The notes under the pieces: model-generated
The model's input: only the letters and a program-made list of their open reading frames with translations
Told to the model about the DNA's origin: nothing
The model's database searches: none
Shown here: positions 6,590 to 16,026 of the stretch, piece after piece
How the letters are laid out: each line of letters opens with the position of its first letter
Numbering within the stretch: position 1 is the stretch's first letter
Assembly: GCF_030687495.1 (NCBI RefSeq)
Contig: NZ_CP117435.1
Coordinates: 186,001 to 250,000, forward strand
DNA: 64,000 nt
Source: Pseudomonas sp. FP453
GTDB lineage: Bacteria > Pseudomonadota > Gammaproteobacteria > Pseudomonadales > Pseudomonadaceae
Reading direction: 5' to 3'
Translations under genes and position numbers: made by a program

Positions 6590-8791
6590 ATGGACGTCTT
6601 AGGCATAAAGCTAGAGAATTGCTACGGCATACAACAGCTTGACGCAGTACTTACCTTCAGGGGCAGTCCGAAACAAAAAGGCAGCCCGGAAATCCCGTTT
6701 GGCTCTGCCTTCTCCATTTACGCACCAAACGGTTTTCATGAAGACGTCGCTGGCTCGAACATTTCTGGATTTTCAGGAGGGGCGAGACAGCCAGGATTTG
6801 ATATTCCCTGCGCGTCAAACCAGCAGATCAATCACTTCCGACCCAGCCACACCGATTACTCCTGAATCCCTCTTTGTCATCAGGCCATATGTTGAACGCT
6901 ATGCGGGTGGTGGTACCTCAACGCTTCTAGTAAATCCGAAGTTGAGGGGCGAATATGAAGAGGCGGTTCGGAATATTGAATCAACTCAGGAAAGTCTGAT
7001 TAAGGCGTTAAAGGAGATTTCAGGCTGGCCAGGAAAAACATCACCTGCTTCTGAAATTAAAGAGGTGTTCCAGTTCAAGAGTCCATATGATTTCTTTGCA
7101 GAGCTAGCGCATGGCTTGGATGGTGATACTCGGTTTTCTGGGTTGTCATATACCGAAATATTTAACGATAAGACAATTGCAGCATTCAAAGCTGGTACGT
7201 TGCACGAACAACTTAAAGATTACATTTCAAAAATATCAAGAGCTAGTGGATAATTCTCCATTGCTGAGCAAGAAATTTAACCACACTGGCGCTGCTGACG
7301 TATCTAAAAGCCTACAGAGTAATGGGTTCTTTGATGCCAACCATACGCTGAATATTTCGAATGGCGGTGAAAGACTAGAGGTAAGCTCAGCCAAAGACCT
7401 GGAGGCGCTTATTGTTGCAGAAAAACAGCGCATCCTAGGGAATAAGGAATTGTCAGAAAAATTTGAAGCCGTTGACAAACAGCTTCAAAAAAACGCAGAG
7501 CTTAAAAAATTCCGTGAATACCTTGCTGCGCACCCGGAAATTTTAGCTGAACTCGGTGATTTCAATGGGTTCAGGAAGAAACTGTGGAATTCTTATTTCA
7601 ATGTCGCCCAAATACCGCTGGGTTCATTTGCTGAGGCCTATGCATCAGCAAAGGATGTAATAGCCGAGACGGCGCGTCAAGCGATGGAGGAAAAGACTAA
7701 GTGGACTGCGGTGGTAACCCAGTTCAATGAAAGGTTCTATGTGCCTTTCAAGCTGGTAGTGCAAAATCAGCAAGATGTTATTCTGAAGGGGGAAACTCCG
7801 AAGATTGTATTTGAGTTCCAGGATGGGCAGGGCACATGTGGAGTTGAGGAGGATAAGCTTCTTCAAGTTCTCAGTCAGGGTGAAAAGCGTGCTCTGTACA
7901 TACTCAACGTACTGTTTGAAATTCAGGCCCGACGCGAATCGAATCAGCAAACTTTGCTGATAGTTGACGATATAGCTGATTCATTTGACTATAAAAATAA
8001 ATACGCAATTATTGAGTACTTCAACGAAATATCCAAAGTGCCATTTTTTAGGCTGGTTTTCTTGACGCACAATTTCGATTTTCATCGCACAGTTTGTAGT
8101 CGCCTGCAAATTGCTAGGAGTCGAAAGTTATTTGCTAAGAAAAATCAGGGCGCTTTGAGTTTCGTACAAGAAAAGTATCAAAAGAACCCATTCACAACAT
8201 GGAAGAATGGCTTAGAAAAAAACTCAGCCTATTTAGTGGCAAGCATCCCGTTTGTACGAAATCTAGCCGAATACTGTCATGGTGCTGGTAGCCCGATTTT
8301 TTTGATGCTGACATCACTGTTGCATATTAAATCCGATAGCAAAACATTAACTATAAAAGACTTAGAGGTTTCCTTTAAAGCCACATTGCTTGATCAGCCA
8401 AATCTATCTCTAAAAAATTCAGCAGGATCTGCGTTGCAGCTTATTTATGATGAGGCGGATGCCTTAGCGGCTAGAGCTGATGACGATGTCGAGTTAGAGT
8501 CAAAAGTTATTTTATCAATTGGTATTCGTCTCAAAGCTGAAGAGTTTATGATCGCTAAAATTAACGACTCGGTATTTTGTCGATGCCATCAGCAGCAACC
8601 AGACATTTGAGTTGTATAGTAGGTTTGCGTCTAAATTTTCCGTCGCTAGCGACCAAATAATGGTGCTATCTCAGGTCAATCTGATGACGCCGGAAAATAT
8701 CCATTTGAACTCGTTCATGTACGAGCCGATTTTGGATATGTCAGCGCTTCACCTTTATGATTTATATGGGAAGGTAAAGGCTCTGGTTTGA
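6590..8791 (+). pseudogene. Large ABC/SMC-type ATPase gene with three +1 frameshifts
   Basis: Read as one gene of about 732 codons from ATG 6590 (GGAG upstream) to TGA 8789-8791. The frame moves by one extra base three times, each in a short homopolymer: T4 at 6733-6736, A5 at 7229-7233 and T4 at 8575-8578. With these repaired there is a P-loop FSIYAPNGFMKTSLARTF (residues ~41-58), a ~300-residue helical middle, an ABC signature LSQGEKRA (~428) and a Walker B TLLIVDDIADSFD (~455) with a later LTHN switch. The C-terminus ends LHLYDLYGKVKALV. The P-loop has Met where Gly is usual (MKTS for GKTS). The lesions may be real decay or homopolymer sequencing errors. ATPases of this build are common in phage-defence loci, but the family was not identified. 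Confidence 0.7.
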
Positions 8792-8901
8792 ATTGTCGCC
8801 AATGCTGAGGCTTACTGGATGCTGACGCCTGAAGCTATCCGCTTGCTTTCGATTATTCAAACTACTAATACTCATCTTAATTGCGATTTAAAGAGACGAA
8901 A

Positions 8902-9051
8902 ATGTCATTTGAAAAAAACTCTGATGGTTTTGACGAATCCAGAGCTGCGCAGCGACTTCTTAATGCCTGGAAGGCAATGAGAGAGGGGAAACTGAGGTTC
9001 CCACCATCATTACAATCCCATGCAGATGAGCTATTAGCTGCACCTCTCTGA
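8902..9051 (+). CDS. Small 49-residue protein between the ATPase and membrane-hairpin genes
   Basis: ATG 8902 follows AAAGAGACG, a modest ribosome-binding site. The product is hydrophilic and ends RFPPSLQSHADELLAAPL. It sits 110 bp after the ATPase stop and about 50 bp before the next gene, so it may belong to the same transcription unit. No family is recognised and the coding potential of so short a frame is uncertain. Confidence 0.4.
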   Translation: MSFEKNSDGFDESRAAQRLLNAWKAMREGKLRFPPSLQSHADELLAAPL

Positions 9052-9101
9052 CGGCGATTGGATTGGTAGATACGCAAGGTATGTCCAGAGAGGCAATATT
9101 G

Positions 9102-10631
9102 ATGGCTACCAGTTTTGGCGCAGCGCTGTCGATACAAGTAGAAAAACAGTTGAAGGAGAATGATGATCAGCTACTAACTAGCATGAACGAAGTTCAAGTT
9201 GAACTGTTTGCCTTATTCAGCGCACTATTTGCTGCATTGACAGGTCGTGCGATCGAGCTTGTCGTAGGTCTGGGAGAGATCAAGGAGCGGATGATGTGGC
9301 GCATTGAACATCAGCCAGACCTGTTCGCTAAAACCGTAAACCAAGCAACAGGAGAGTTAGGTGAGTTTTATAATCACCACTCCATAAATATTTACCAGCG
9401 AGCAAAAAGTTTTGGTGGGATGAGATTGGTTACGGGGGGGCAACGGTTATTTGGTCCATCCGCACTCAACGCCGTTCGCATAACCGGTCTTTATGCAGAT
9501 ACACAACTAATACCAGATCCTGTATATCCATTCATAAGCTCAGATTTAAAGCTAAATGCTGCGCCTTTACAACTTGCGATTCAGCTCTTTCATATTCTGC
9601 AGTTACGCCCGTTAGTGGATGCAAGATTTCCGGTGCCAGCTGTTTTTATTTTTCCCAGTTTTGAGGAACCCTTGGAACAAAACGATGCACATACTAAGTT
9701 AGGTCTTGAAGAGTTGTCGATTCGACTGATTTCTCCAATTTGCCGAGGACAGATTCATTCGTTGGAGGAACTCTTCGAGTATTCAACTAAACAAGAAACA
9801 GCATTTCTTGAGGCGCTTATGCCATCAGGATTGTTTATTCCTCCAGGAGGGGAGCCGGGCATTTCACTTAGCGCCAGCGAAGCAGCGAGCCAGTACCTCA
9901 AAGAGCTCGAGGGAGTACGCTCACCCCATGTTCTGGATCAAATGAAACACATGCCCATCGGCCCTCTGCTTCTCAATGGCGTTCTGGAGCGATTACGACC
10001 CCAATACCATTTATTTGAAAACTCGAACGAGCTTGGGGCGCAAGCGCTACTTTCGCAACGTGTTCACTGGCACTATTTTGAAAAAATCGCCCAAGCAAAT
10101 GCAACAGATCTTCGTTCACAAAATGTGATTTCTGATCAAGCATTTCAGACGCTCCATGCAGTCCAGGATAACAGCCTATCTTGGCTGGCTAATATCCCCG
10201 TAACAACTCTTGTCCAGCTAATTTCGAACAACGAACATCGGTGGCTTCGAGAGGAACTCAACAAATACACAAGCCAACTAGCGTCCGCAGGACCCATTGA
10301 TACGAATGAAATGATCAAAGAGGTTAGCCACGGCCTCGCTTCGCTAGTACAGCGTCAACGCAAGAGTCTTAATGATATTGAATTAAGATATGCACCGAAG
10401 AAAGCCGCAGTCCTTACAGGCGGCGTCATAGGCGCGGGCCTGGTAGCATCAGCAGTCATGCTTCCCTTGCTCTCACCACTCCTTGCAGTAGGTGTTCCCG
10501 CAGTTGCACTGGCAGGAGCAGCTAGTGGTGCACTAATCGGTTTTGGTAAGGAAAAAATAGGTGAAGTCGTTGAGAAGCGCCACGCGGGTAAGTCTATGCT
10601 TGGCGTGCTGGCCACAGCCCGACCTAGTTAA
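9102..10631 (+). CDS. Uncharacterised protein with C-terminal hydrophobic hairpin
   Basis: Start candidates in one frame are TTG 9063, ATG 9081 and ATG 9102; 9102 is preferred because AGAGAGG lies 8-9 bases upstream, giving 509 residues. The first ~430 residues are soluble and mainly helical, with no recognised catalytic motif. Residues ~440-488 form a long Gly/Ala/Val-rich hydrophobic stretch broken by a Leu-Ser-Pro turn, like a membrane hairpin or glycine-zipper pore segment, then a short basic tail. It follows the ATPase on the same strand. A membrane-acting effector is an inference from this layout only. Confidence 0.7.
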   Translation: MATSFGAALSIQVEKQLKENDDQLLTSMNEVQVELFALFSALFAALTGRAIELVVGLGEIKERMMWRIEHQPDLFAKTVNQATGELGEFYNHHSINIYQRAKSFGGMRLVTGGQRLFGPSALNAVRITGLYADTQLIPDPVYPFISSDLKLNAAPLQLAIQLFHILQLRPLVDARFPVPAVFIFPSFEEPLEQNDAHTKLGLEELSIRLISPICRGQIHSLEELFEYSTKQETAFLEALMPSGLFIPPGGEPGISLSASEAASQYLKELEGVRSPHVLDQMKHMPIGPLLLNGVLERLRPQYHLFENSNELGAQALLSQRVHWHYFEKIAQANATDLRSQNVISDQAFQTLHAVQDNSLSWLANIPVTTLVQLISNNEHRWLREELNKYTSQLASAGPIDTNEMIKEVSHGLASLVQRQRKSLNDIELRYAPKKAAVLTGGVIGAGLVASAVMLPLLSPLLAVGVPAVALAGAASGALIGFGKEKIGEVVEKRHAGKSMLGVLATARPS

Positions 10632-10846
10632 TATACATATGGTCAGTATCTGGATGCGGTCGGCACATCCGCTGCCCTATATAACTAGTTGGAGCGACAT
10701 CCTGGGGGCAGGTCGAACCGGTAAAGGGCCGACACTGCCTCATTCGTTTTTAGAGTTTCGAGCGCCCAAGTTTTCGCGCTAACCATTAGTTTCCTGATTT
10801 AGCTACTCGCGACATCGTTATTCTCCCGCCTTCAGCGGTGCTCTCA

Positions 10847-11056
10847 TTAACCGCTTTTTCTTTTGAGCTGGAGGTCAATAAAATCAAGCTCTGCCTTGAT
10901 TGCATCAATCGTGAGCGTCTCAACTTTGGTGTTCTTATTTTCTCTTGCGTTGAGCTTTTTCACTCCAGCCATTCCGACAATTATCCCGTTCAAATGCAGC
11001 TTTCGGGCCTTTAGGTCATCAGGCATCTGAGCACTGTTCTGTGGTGGTTTATTCAT
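10847..11056 (-). CDS. Small hypothetical protein (69 aa)
   Basis: A lysine-rich protein, probably helical towards the C-terminus (TIDAIKAELDFIDLQLKRK). It lies 60 bp downstream of the coiled-coil protein gene on the same strand and would be the last gene of the minus-strand replication module. No strong ribosome-binding site is seen before its ATG. Unknown family. Confidence 0.45.
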   Translation of the reverse strand: MNKPPQNSAQMPDDLKARKLHLNGIIVGMAGVKKLNARENKNTKVETLTIDAIKAELDFIDLQLKRKSG

Positions 11057-11117
11057 GGTTAGACCGATGGTTGGCCCAAAGCAACCGCCTTTGCTGGTTG
11101 CTTAGGGGAGGTTTAGG

Positions 11118-11960
11118 TTACGCCGGCAGTAGGTCAAGCAGGCTGTGCTGATGTGAGCGATCCACGAGCTCTCGCCAGGTCCAGCTTCCGAAGTGCTCGC
11201 CCTGTTCAGGGATCTCCAGCTTCATCAGTGCAATCGGGTCTCGACTAATCAGTTGTCGTGCAGCCCACAGCTTGCCGCCGGTCTCCAGCAGTGCTTTCGC
11301 GGCCTCGTTCCATTGTTCTTCCAGCACAGTGTTCGCCAGGTGAGCCGCTTTGTTCTCGATCTTGGCGCGTTCCTTTTGTGCCTCTGTGATATGCAGATCA
11401 ATCGTCACCAGCTCCTGCTCCAGTGCAGTGATGAGCAGTTGTTGGCGGCGGTGATGCTCAACTGCCGCCGTGAGGTTTTTTGCTGCCTTTTGAGCTTCTG
11501 CGTTAGCCGCTTTTTCGCCCTCTACATCGCCCCAGGCGACAGCCTGTGCATAAGCGGTGGCCGCTTCCGTTTCAGCTTGTCGAGCTTTTGCCATGTCTTC
11601 CTGATCGCTCTGGCGGACCTGCTGCAACCGGGTCTCGATGCTGCTGCGCTTTTCGTTGAGTTCCATCTCGTCGGCTTTCCAGTTCGCCATATCGCTGAGG
11701 TATCCCGCAGCCAAGCTCTCACGGTTTGCCAATCTCTCAAGGCGAAGAATCTTTTGATTCAGGTTGCTGATCTCCAGATTTCGCGAGTCGATGCGTCTTT
11801 TGTGATCGTTGATTTCATCCTGCACGGCTCGTTGACGGCCCTGCTGGATAACCTCCGGGCTTTCCAGCGCCTCTTCGAAGGGAGCCAGGTCACCCTGAAT
11901 GCTCTCCACTTCGAGGGTCAGTTGGTCGCGGCGGTCTTTCAATTCTTGGATAGTGTTCAT
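11118..11960 (-). CDS. Coiled-coil protein of the element's replication module
   Basis: 280 residues, almost entirely heptad-like charged helix from 1 to ~235 (for example RRIDSRNLEISNLNQKILRL and AHLANTVLEEQWNEAAK), ending in a short globular tail (SWTWRELVDRSHQHSLLDLL). No membrane span or enzyme motif. It is 98 bp downstream of the primase-helicase gene on the same strand. Function unknown; a structural or accessory role in replication is a guess from position. Confidence 0.7.
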   Translation of the reverse strand: MNTIQELKDRRDQLTLEVESIQGDLAPFEEALESPEVIQQGRQRAVQDEINDHKRRIDSRNLEISNLNQKILRLERLANRESLAAGYLSDMANWKADEMELNEKRSSIETRLQQVRQSDQEDMAKARQAETEAATAYAQAVAWGDVEGEKAANAEAQKAAKNLTAAVEHHRRQQLLITALEQELVTIDLHITEAQKERAKIENKAAHLANTVLEEQWNEAAKALLETGGKLWAARQLISRDPIALMKLEIPEQGEHFGSWTWRELVDRSHQHSLLDLLPA

Positions 11961-12058
11961 CTGTATTGTCTCTGGGTACTGCGGTTAATAGGGATGGTTG
12001 TCGAATGGCTGGCAAGGCCGGTAATGAGCCGGCGCTACCTCGATCAGCAGACTTGCCG

Positions 12059-14947
12059 TCAGGCGGCCTTGGCCTCGCCTTCGTCCGTTCCTGGAACCGT
12101 CTTCACCACATAGCAGCGTTGAGGCCCTAATCCGGGCAGGCGGATCAAGCTGTACGCCTTGCCGTCACTTCCCGGCTCAAGCACGCCCCGTTGCAGCAAC
12201 TCCTTGTTCACCGCACTGATGTTCATGCCCTTAAAAATCTCGGCCCTCCAGGCTTCAGGCAGCACGTAGTAGGTGTTGGTGGTGTGCAGGGCATCGCCCA
12301 TGCCGTGTTCCAGGGTCTTGCGAAAGCCCAACCGATCAATCGTGCGTGGGCCGTGTTCATCGATCTTGGCGGCGGCAGATTCCCAACGGGTGAAGCGGCT
12401 TTCTCCAAAGCGCTCGATGACCTGGCGCAGCCGCGCCACAATCGCATCCCCCTCAAAGTTACCGGCGCCGCCACGTTCGGCCAGCCACGCATGCAGGCAA
12501 ACCCGTGCAGCAGTCGTGGCTGTACCATCAGGCCAACCTGTGACGCCGAAGGCGGTGGCCAACTCTCCGGCCGCTGCCGCAAGGCCAAAGCGAAGGGCGG
12601 CACGTTGGGCTTGCCCACTGGCCGATGCGGGTAGGTTTTGAGTGATGAACTGTTCCACCGTGCGGCGAATGATCACCGTCCATCTGAGCATTTCGCCAGG
12701 CGCGCACAGAGAGTGCAGGAAGGCGGTGAGGGGGGTTCCGTAGTATTTGGCGACACGGGCCTTGAGCGCATCGGAGAGGGCGGCCGCATCCTCAAAACCG
12801 TTCAGCACATCGAACATGCCGAGGCCTTTGCTGGCATCCGCAGGCACGGCGAGCATGCGCACCTCCATACCGGCTTTCAGCTCCTTGTTGGCATCTGCCA
12901 TGTGCTGCGCCAACGTCTTCTCGCCGGTCGAGAGGAATAGCAAGCGCCACTCCTGCACCTGTCGGCCCGCTTGTCCTCGATCATTCGCCCGGGCCTTACC
13001 GGTGCCGTTACCGAGCATGTAAACCGTCTCGCCAATGATGCGTGGGTCACACATGCCAATTTCATCCAGCACCAGGAGCCCGTCTGAATGGGCGGCTGCG
13101 ATGGACTCCAGGGCGTTATCTGTCGAGCGCCATGAGCGCACTAGACGCGGCCCGCCATAAACCGATGCAGCGACTTGCAGGTGAGTGGTCTTGCCCCCGG
13201 AGCTGTCGCCGTAGAGATGGAAGCCGCCCGACTCATGCCCGAGTAGGTTGAGCAGAGGTCCTGCAAAAGCCACAGAGACGACAAATGCCAAGCGGTGGTT
13301 GCCAACGCACAGTGCCGCGATTTGCTGCTGCCATTGCTCCAGAGAGCCCGCTTCGCTGATTGGTGGAAGCTGCGCACCGGCTTCATAAAAATGCAGGTGT
13401 TCGGCGTGCGAACCGATTTGCTGTTCCGGCAAAAGGAAAGCGTTGTCGTGCCACCCCAGGCGCGTTACCAAGCGTGCGCGCTGGGCACTGTCGAAGCCTC
13501 CGAGGTAACTCTGCAGGTCGTTGCGGGCATTGCGTCCTGATCGACTTCCTGCAAGGCGCAGGCCCATGTCTACCAGCGGGCCGAGTACGTCCTTGCCGAA
13601 GTCGCCGGTCATCGTCCGAGCAGGAATGTTCCAACGTTTTTTGGCGCCGTCCGGGTCATCGAACTCAACCAACAAACCCCAGTTGTGGCCCTTGTCGTCA
13701 CGAGTGCGGGCGATGATTTCCAGAGGCGAGCACACGGGGCGCGCCTCGCCATCATCGCCGGAATAAAAGACCCCTTCAGGCGTCAGGCGAAAGCCGCCTG
13801 GCAACAGGTCGGTTTTCGATTTGGCAGGGCGTTTGGCGGGCGCTTTGGCCTTCTGTTCTTGAGGCTCAGTGGGCTCAGTGGCACCGCCGAAAAACTCGCC
13901 GCTGCGCACCAGCTCGGCGACGTGGTCTGCGGTCCAGCCTTTGGCTAATGCATCCGCTGCATCATCGCCATCCGCCCATTTTCCACCCTTGATGAGCGTC
14001 GGTTTGCTGCCTTTGCTGCTTGGCTTGAGCTTAAACACGTCGAGCGAGATTCGTTGCACTGAAGCGGCGCCCAGCTCAATCAGCTTGAGCTCGATGGCGT
14101 CCATGCACGCTGTGCCGCTAGCATCGTTATCCGGCCACAGCACCACAGCGCGCCCTTTGAGTGGTGTCAGGTTGGCTTTGTGCCAGGAGTTGGAGCCGTT
14201 CGGCCAGCACGTGGCTACGTGGTCGGGCATCAGTTCAGCGGCGGCGTCAGCAGCCTTTTCGCCTTCACACAGCACCACAGTCGCATCGACACGCTGTGCC
14301 AGGTCATCCAGGCGCAGCAATGGCCGAGGCTCAGGCAATCCTTGCCAGCGCCATTGCGTGGTTTGTCCATCGGAGCGCTTGCACCAGGTCAACGGCGCAA
14401 AGACCTTTCGCGGTTTGCCGTCTTCATCTGGGCCCAGGTCGAAGCGATACTGCGCCATGACCGGTTGGCCCTGTGCATCGCGATAGATCCACACCTTTGA
14501 CGGAACACCGTGTTGCCGGTGTCTGGCTGGGCACTTGTTCATGGCCTCGGCCGGGATCGGCTGAATTGCGATCCACTCCGGCGTTGCGCTCTTGGCCGGT
14601 GCGCTTTTGGTAGTCGCAGAACCTGCGGAAACACTGAGCAGATCCGCAAGCTTTTTGCAGGCCTCAACGTCCGTGCCGCCGTCGATGTAGCGCACTAGGT
14701 CGATCAGGTCGCCGCCCTTATCGCCGGTGGCAAAATCCGCCCAGGTGCCTTTGCTCAAATTGACCTTGAGCGAGCCTGCACGTTTGTCCGTGCGCGTGGG
14801 GTTTGGTGCGGTGTATTCCTTGCCGCCGTCGACGCGTTTGCCATTTGGCAGCCAATGAGTAAGGACGCGGTCGATGTTCTTCAGGGCAGTGCTTTTTACG
14901 TCGGCAAAGCTGGGGCGTTTTGAGGTGTTGCCGGTGCGCTGAGTCAT
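12059..14947 (-). CDS. Primase-helicase with Toprim and DUF927 domains
   Basis: 962 residues. An N-terminal part resembling a primase DNA-binding region (KGTWADFATGDKGGDLIDLV, ~65-85) is followed by a Toprim domain with the catalytic Glu in VVLCEGEKAADA (~225-235) and WPDNDASG (~271-278). A DUF927-type helicase follows with Walker A GDSSGGKTT (~575) and Walker B GLLVLDEIGMCDP (~620). Such fusions replicate satellites and integrative elements, as alpha does in P4. The start overlaps the upstream gene's stop (ATGA), so it is translated as part of a minus-strand operon. The paired iteron arrays of the element are candidate target sites. Confidence 0.85.
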   Translation of the reverse strand: MTQRTGNTSKRPSFADVKSTALKNIDRVLTHWLPNGKRVDGGKEYTAPNPTRTDKRAGSLKVNLSKGTWADFATGDKGGDLIDLVRYIDGGTDVEACKKLADLLSVSAGSATTKSAPAKSATPEWIAIQPIPAEAMNKCPARHRQHGVPSKVWIYRDAQGQPVMAQYRFDLGPDEDGKPRKVFAPLTWCKRSDGQTTQWRWQGLPEPRPLLRLDDLAQRVDATVVLCEGEKAADAAAELMPDHVATCWPNGSNSWHKANLTPLKGRAVVLWPDNDASGTACMDAIELKLIELGAASVQRISLDVFKLKPSSKGSKPTLIKGGKWADGDDAADALAKGWTADHVAELVRSGEFFGGATEPTEPQEQKAKAPAKRPAKSKTDLLPGGFRLTPEGVFYSGDDGEARPVCSPLEIIARTRDDKGHNWGLLVEFDDPDGAKKRWNIPARTMTGDFGKDVLGPLVDMGLRLAGSRSGRNARNDLQSYLGGFDSAQRARLVTRLGWHDNAFLLPEQQIGSHAEHLHFYEAGAQLPPISEAGSLEQWQQQIAALCVGNHRLAFVVSVAFAGPLLNLLGHESGGFHLYGDSSGGKTTHLQVAASVYGGPRLVRSWRSTDNALESIAAAHSDGLLVLDEIGMCDPRIIGETVYMLGNGTGKARANDRGQAGRQVQEWRLLFLSTGEKTLAQHMADANKELKAGMEVRMLAVPADASKGLGMFDVLNGFEDAAALSDALKARVAKYYGTPLTAFLHSLCAPGEMLRWTVIIRRTVEQFITQNLPASASGQAQRAALRFGLAAAAGELATAFGVTGWPDGTATTAARVCLHAWLAERGGAGNFEGDAIVARLRQVIERFGESRFTRWESAAAKIDEHGPRTIDRLGFRKTLEHGMGDALHTTNTYYVLPEAWRAEIFKGMNISAVNKELLQRGVLEPGSDGKAYSLIRLPGLGPQRCYVVKTVPGTDEGEAKAA

Positions 14948-15216
14948 GGTGCGATCCTCGACTCAAGCAACGCCTCGTTCACGTCGTCGATCAGCGCCTT
15001 AGCCATCTCGCCGAGGTAGAACGCAGGCCAACTAAAACGCTCGCCCGCATCGCTGATGGCGGCGTCGAGGATCAGTTGATTGGCGTGGTGCAGAGTCTGG
15101 GAGACGGCTTCAAGTGCGTCCTCTAGCGGGATACCAGCATTCACCGGAAACAGGTTTTGGCCGTTACCGTTGGCAGGGGAAAACTCGGACCGTCCAAGCG
15201 TGCTTGAGTGGGTCAC
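14944..15216 (-). CDS. Small hypothetical protein of the replication operon (90 aa)
   Basis: Overlaps the primase start by 4 bp and its own upstream neighbour by 4 bp, so it is coupled on both sides. The sequence (LEDALEAVSQTLHHANQLIL, FYLGEMAKALIDDVNEALLE) resembles small helical proteins of unknown function found with AlpA/primase modules in Pseudomonas elements; I recognise the type from such contexts but cannot name a domain. Confidence 0.7.
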   Translation of the reverse strand: MTHSSTLGRSEFSPANGNGQNLFPVNAGIPLEDALEAVSQTLHHANQLILDAAISDAGERFSWPAFYLGEMAKALIDDVNEALLESRIAP

Positions 15217-15497
15217 AGCGCACCGCCTTTCTGGCTCATTGGCACAGAGGAGGCATCACCGTACATGGTGAGTGTTTTGATCAAGCCTAAGGTGCCGCGT
15301 ACGTCCCAAATAACTGACGACAGCACGCGGTTGGAAAGCAGGGGTTTATCGCCGTCTAAGTGATCTTCCAACAGCATGAGAACTGAATCGGCACGGTCGA
15401 GCGCACAGGTGATGGCGTCGATAGGCAGACCGGCTTCGGCGTCTTGGCTGACGCAGAGGAGATCCTCGGGTAGTGCAAAGCCTGGGAGCATGCTCAT
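15213..15497 (-). CDS. Small hypothetical protein of the replication operon (94 aa)
   Basis: Helical, acidic protein with FALPEDLLCVSQDAEAGLPI near the start and a repeated leucine pattern. It is coupled by 4-bp overlaps to genes on both sides. No annotated domain recognised; its consistent place between the regulator and the primase suggests an accessory role. Confidence 0.65.
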   Translation of the reverse strand: MSMLPGFALPEDLLCVSQDAEAGLPIDAITCALDRADSVLMLLEDHLDGDKPLLSNRVLSSVIWDVRGTLGLIKTLTMYGDASSVPMSQKGGAL

Positions 15498-15655
15498 TGG
15501 GCACCCCCAGCGGCTTCCAGAGCTCGCGCTTTGGACATATGGACGTTATAACGGGAGAGGCGTGTAGCGAGGCTGGAGTTGGCATGTAAAGCGGAGAGAG
15601 CCATTGCTCGATGAGCAGCGGCGCGAATTTTGGACGGATTGAGGGCGTGTTTCAT
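15494..15655 (-). CDS. Small basic protein (53 aa), first gene after the structured leader
   Basis: ATG at 15655 has AAGGAG 8 bases upstream, the best ribosome-binding site of this stretch, giving a 53-residue basic helical protein (MKHALNPSKIRAAAHRAM). The same frame is open upstream to 15979, which would give 161 residues. The upstream part has odd composition and lies over a chain of hairpins, so the short form is preferred. It is coupled to the next gene by a 4-bp overlap. Confidence 0.55.
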   Translation of the reverse strand: MKHALNPSKIRAAAHRAMALSALHANSSLATRLSRYNVHMSKARALEAAGGAQ

Positions 15656-15979
15656 CTGTGTAGCTCCTTGATTTGAGGAGCTGCCACGTTCGTTACCAAG
15701 CGAATGGGTGGCAGCTGTGCGCAGGTTGGTAAACCGGGAATCAAGGAACCCGGCAGGCACGAATGCCTCCCACGCACAGCCGCCATAACACGTAACTGCG
15801 GGCACAAAAAAAGCGCCTGCAATCGTAATGGGGGCGCTGTTGCGCCTTGATTTCGTCGGGTTACCAAGCCCGTTCGCTGAATTTGCAGCGACTACCGGAG
15901 AGTAACGTCCGTTTTTTGAAAGCGCAACCGTGCGGATCACTTGCGGATTTTTTCGGTGAAGAATAAATTGCTCAGGCAT
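15656..15979 (-). ncRNA. Hairpin-rich leader, candidate regulatory RNA of the element
   Basis: In transcription order (minus strand) several inverted repeats occur close together: AGGCA/TGCCT (15755-15768), CCGGG/CCCGG (15734-15753) and a 9-bp AGCTGCCAC/GTGGCAGCT stem (15679-15716), with a GCGCC pairing further upstream. GTTACCAAGC occurs twice (near 15692 and 15859). Satellite P4 makes its immunity RNA from a similar structured leader before its replication genes. Open frames here (to 15979, and 15652-15867) may be coding in some relatives. Whether this is RNA, protein or both is unresolved. Confidence 0.35.
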
Positions 15980-15992
15980 GCAGATTTACCTC

Positions 15993-16020
15993 AACGCCTC
16001 CGGTTGCCGCCGGAGGCGTT
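15993..16020 (+). terminator. Strong 11-bp hairpin between regulator and leader
   Basis: AACGCCTCCGG and CCGGAGGCGTT pair perfectly around a 6-base loop. A short T-tract follows only on the plus strand, so as a terminator it would act on plus-strand transcripts. On the minus strand, in which the operon runs, it is a stem without a U-tract and may instead be the first stem of the structured leader. Confidence 0.5.
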
Positions 16021-16026
16021 TTCGTT

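Noticed and set aside
15652..15867. 71-codon minus-strand frame across the hairpin leader
   Set aside because: It overlaps the longer frame ending at 15494 in another phase and lies over stems. Without conservation data neither frame can be preferred, so the region was listed as a structured leader.
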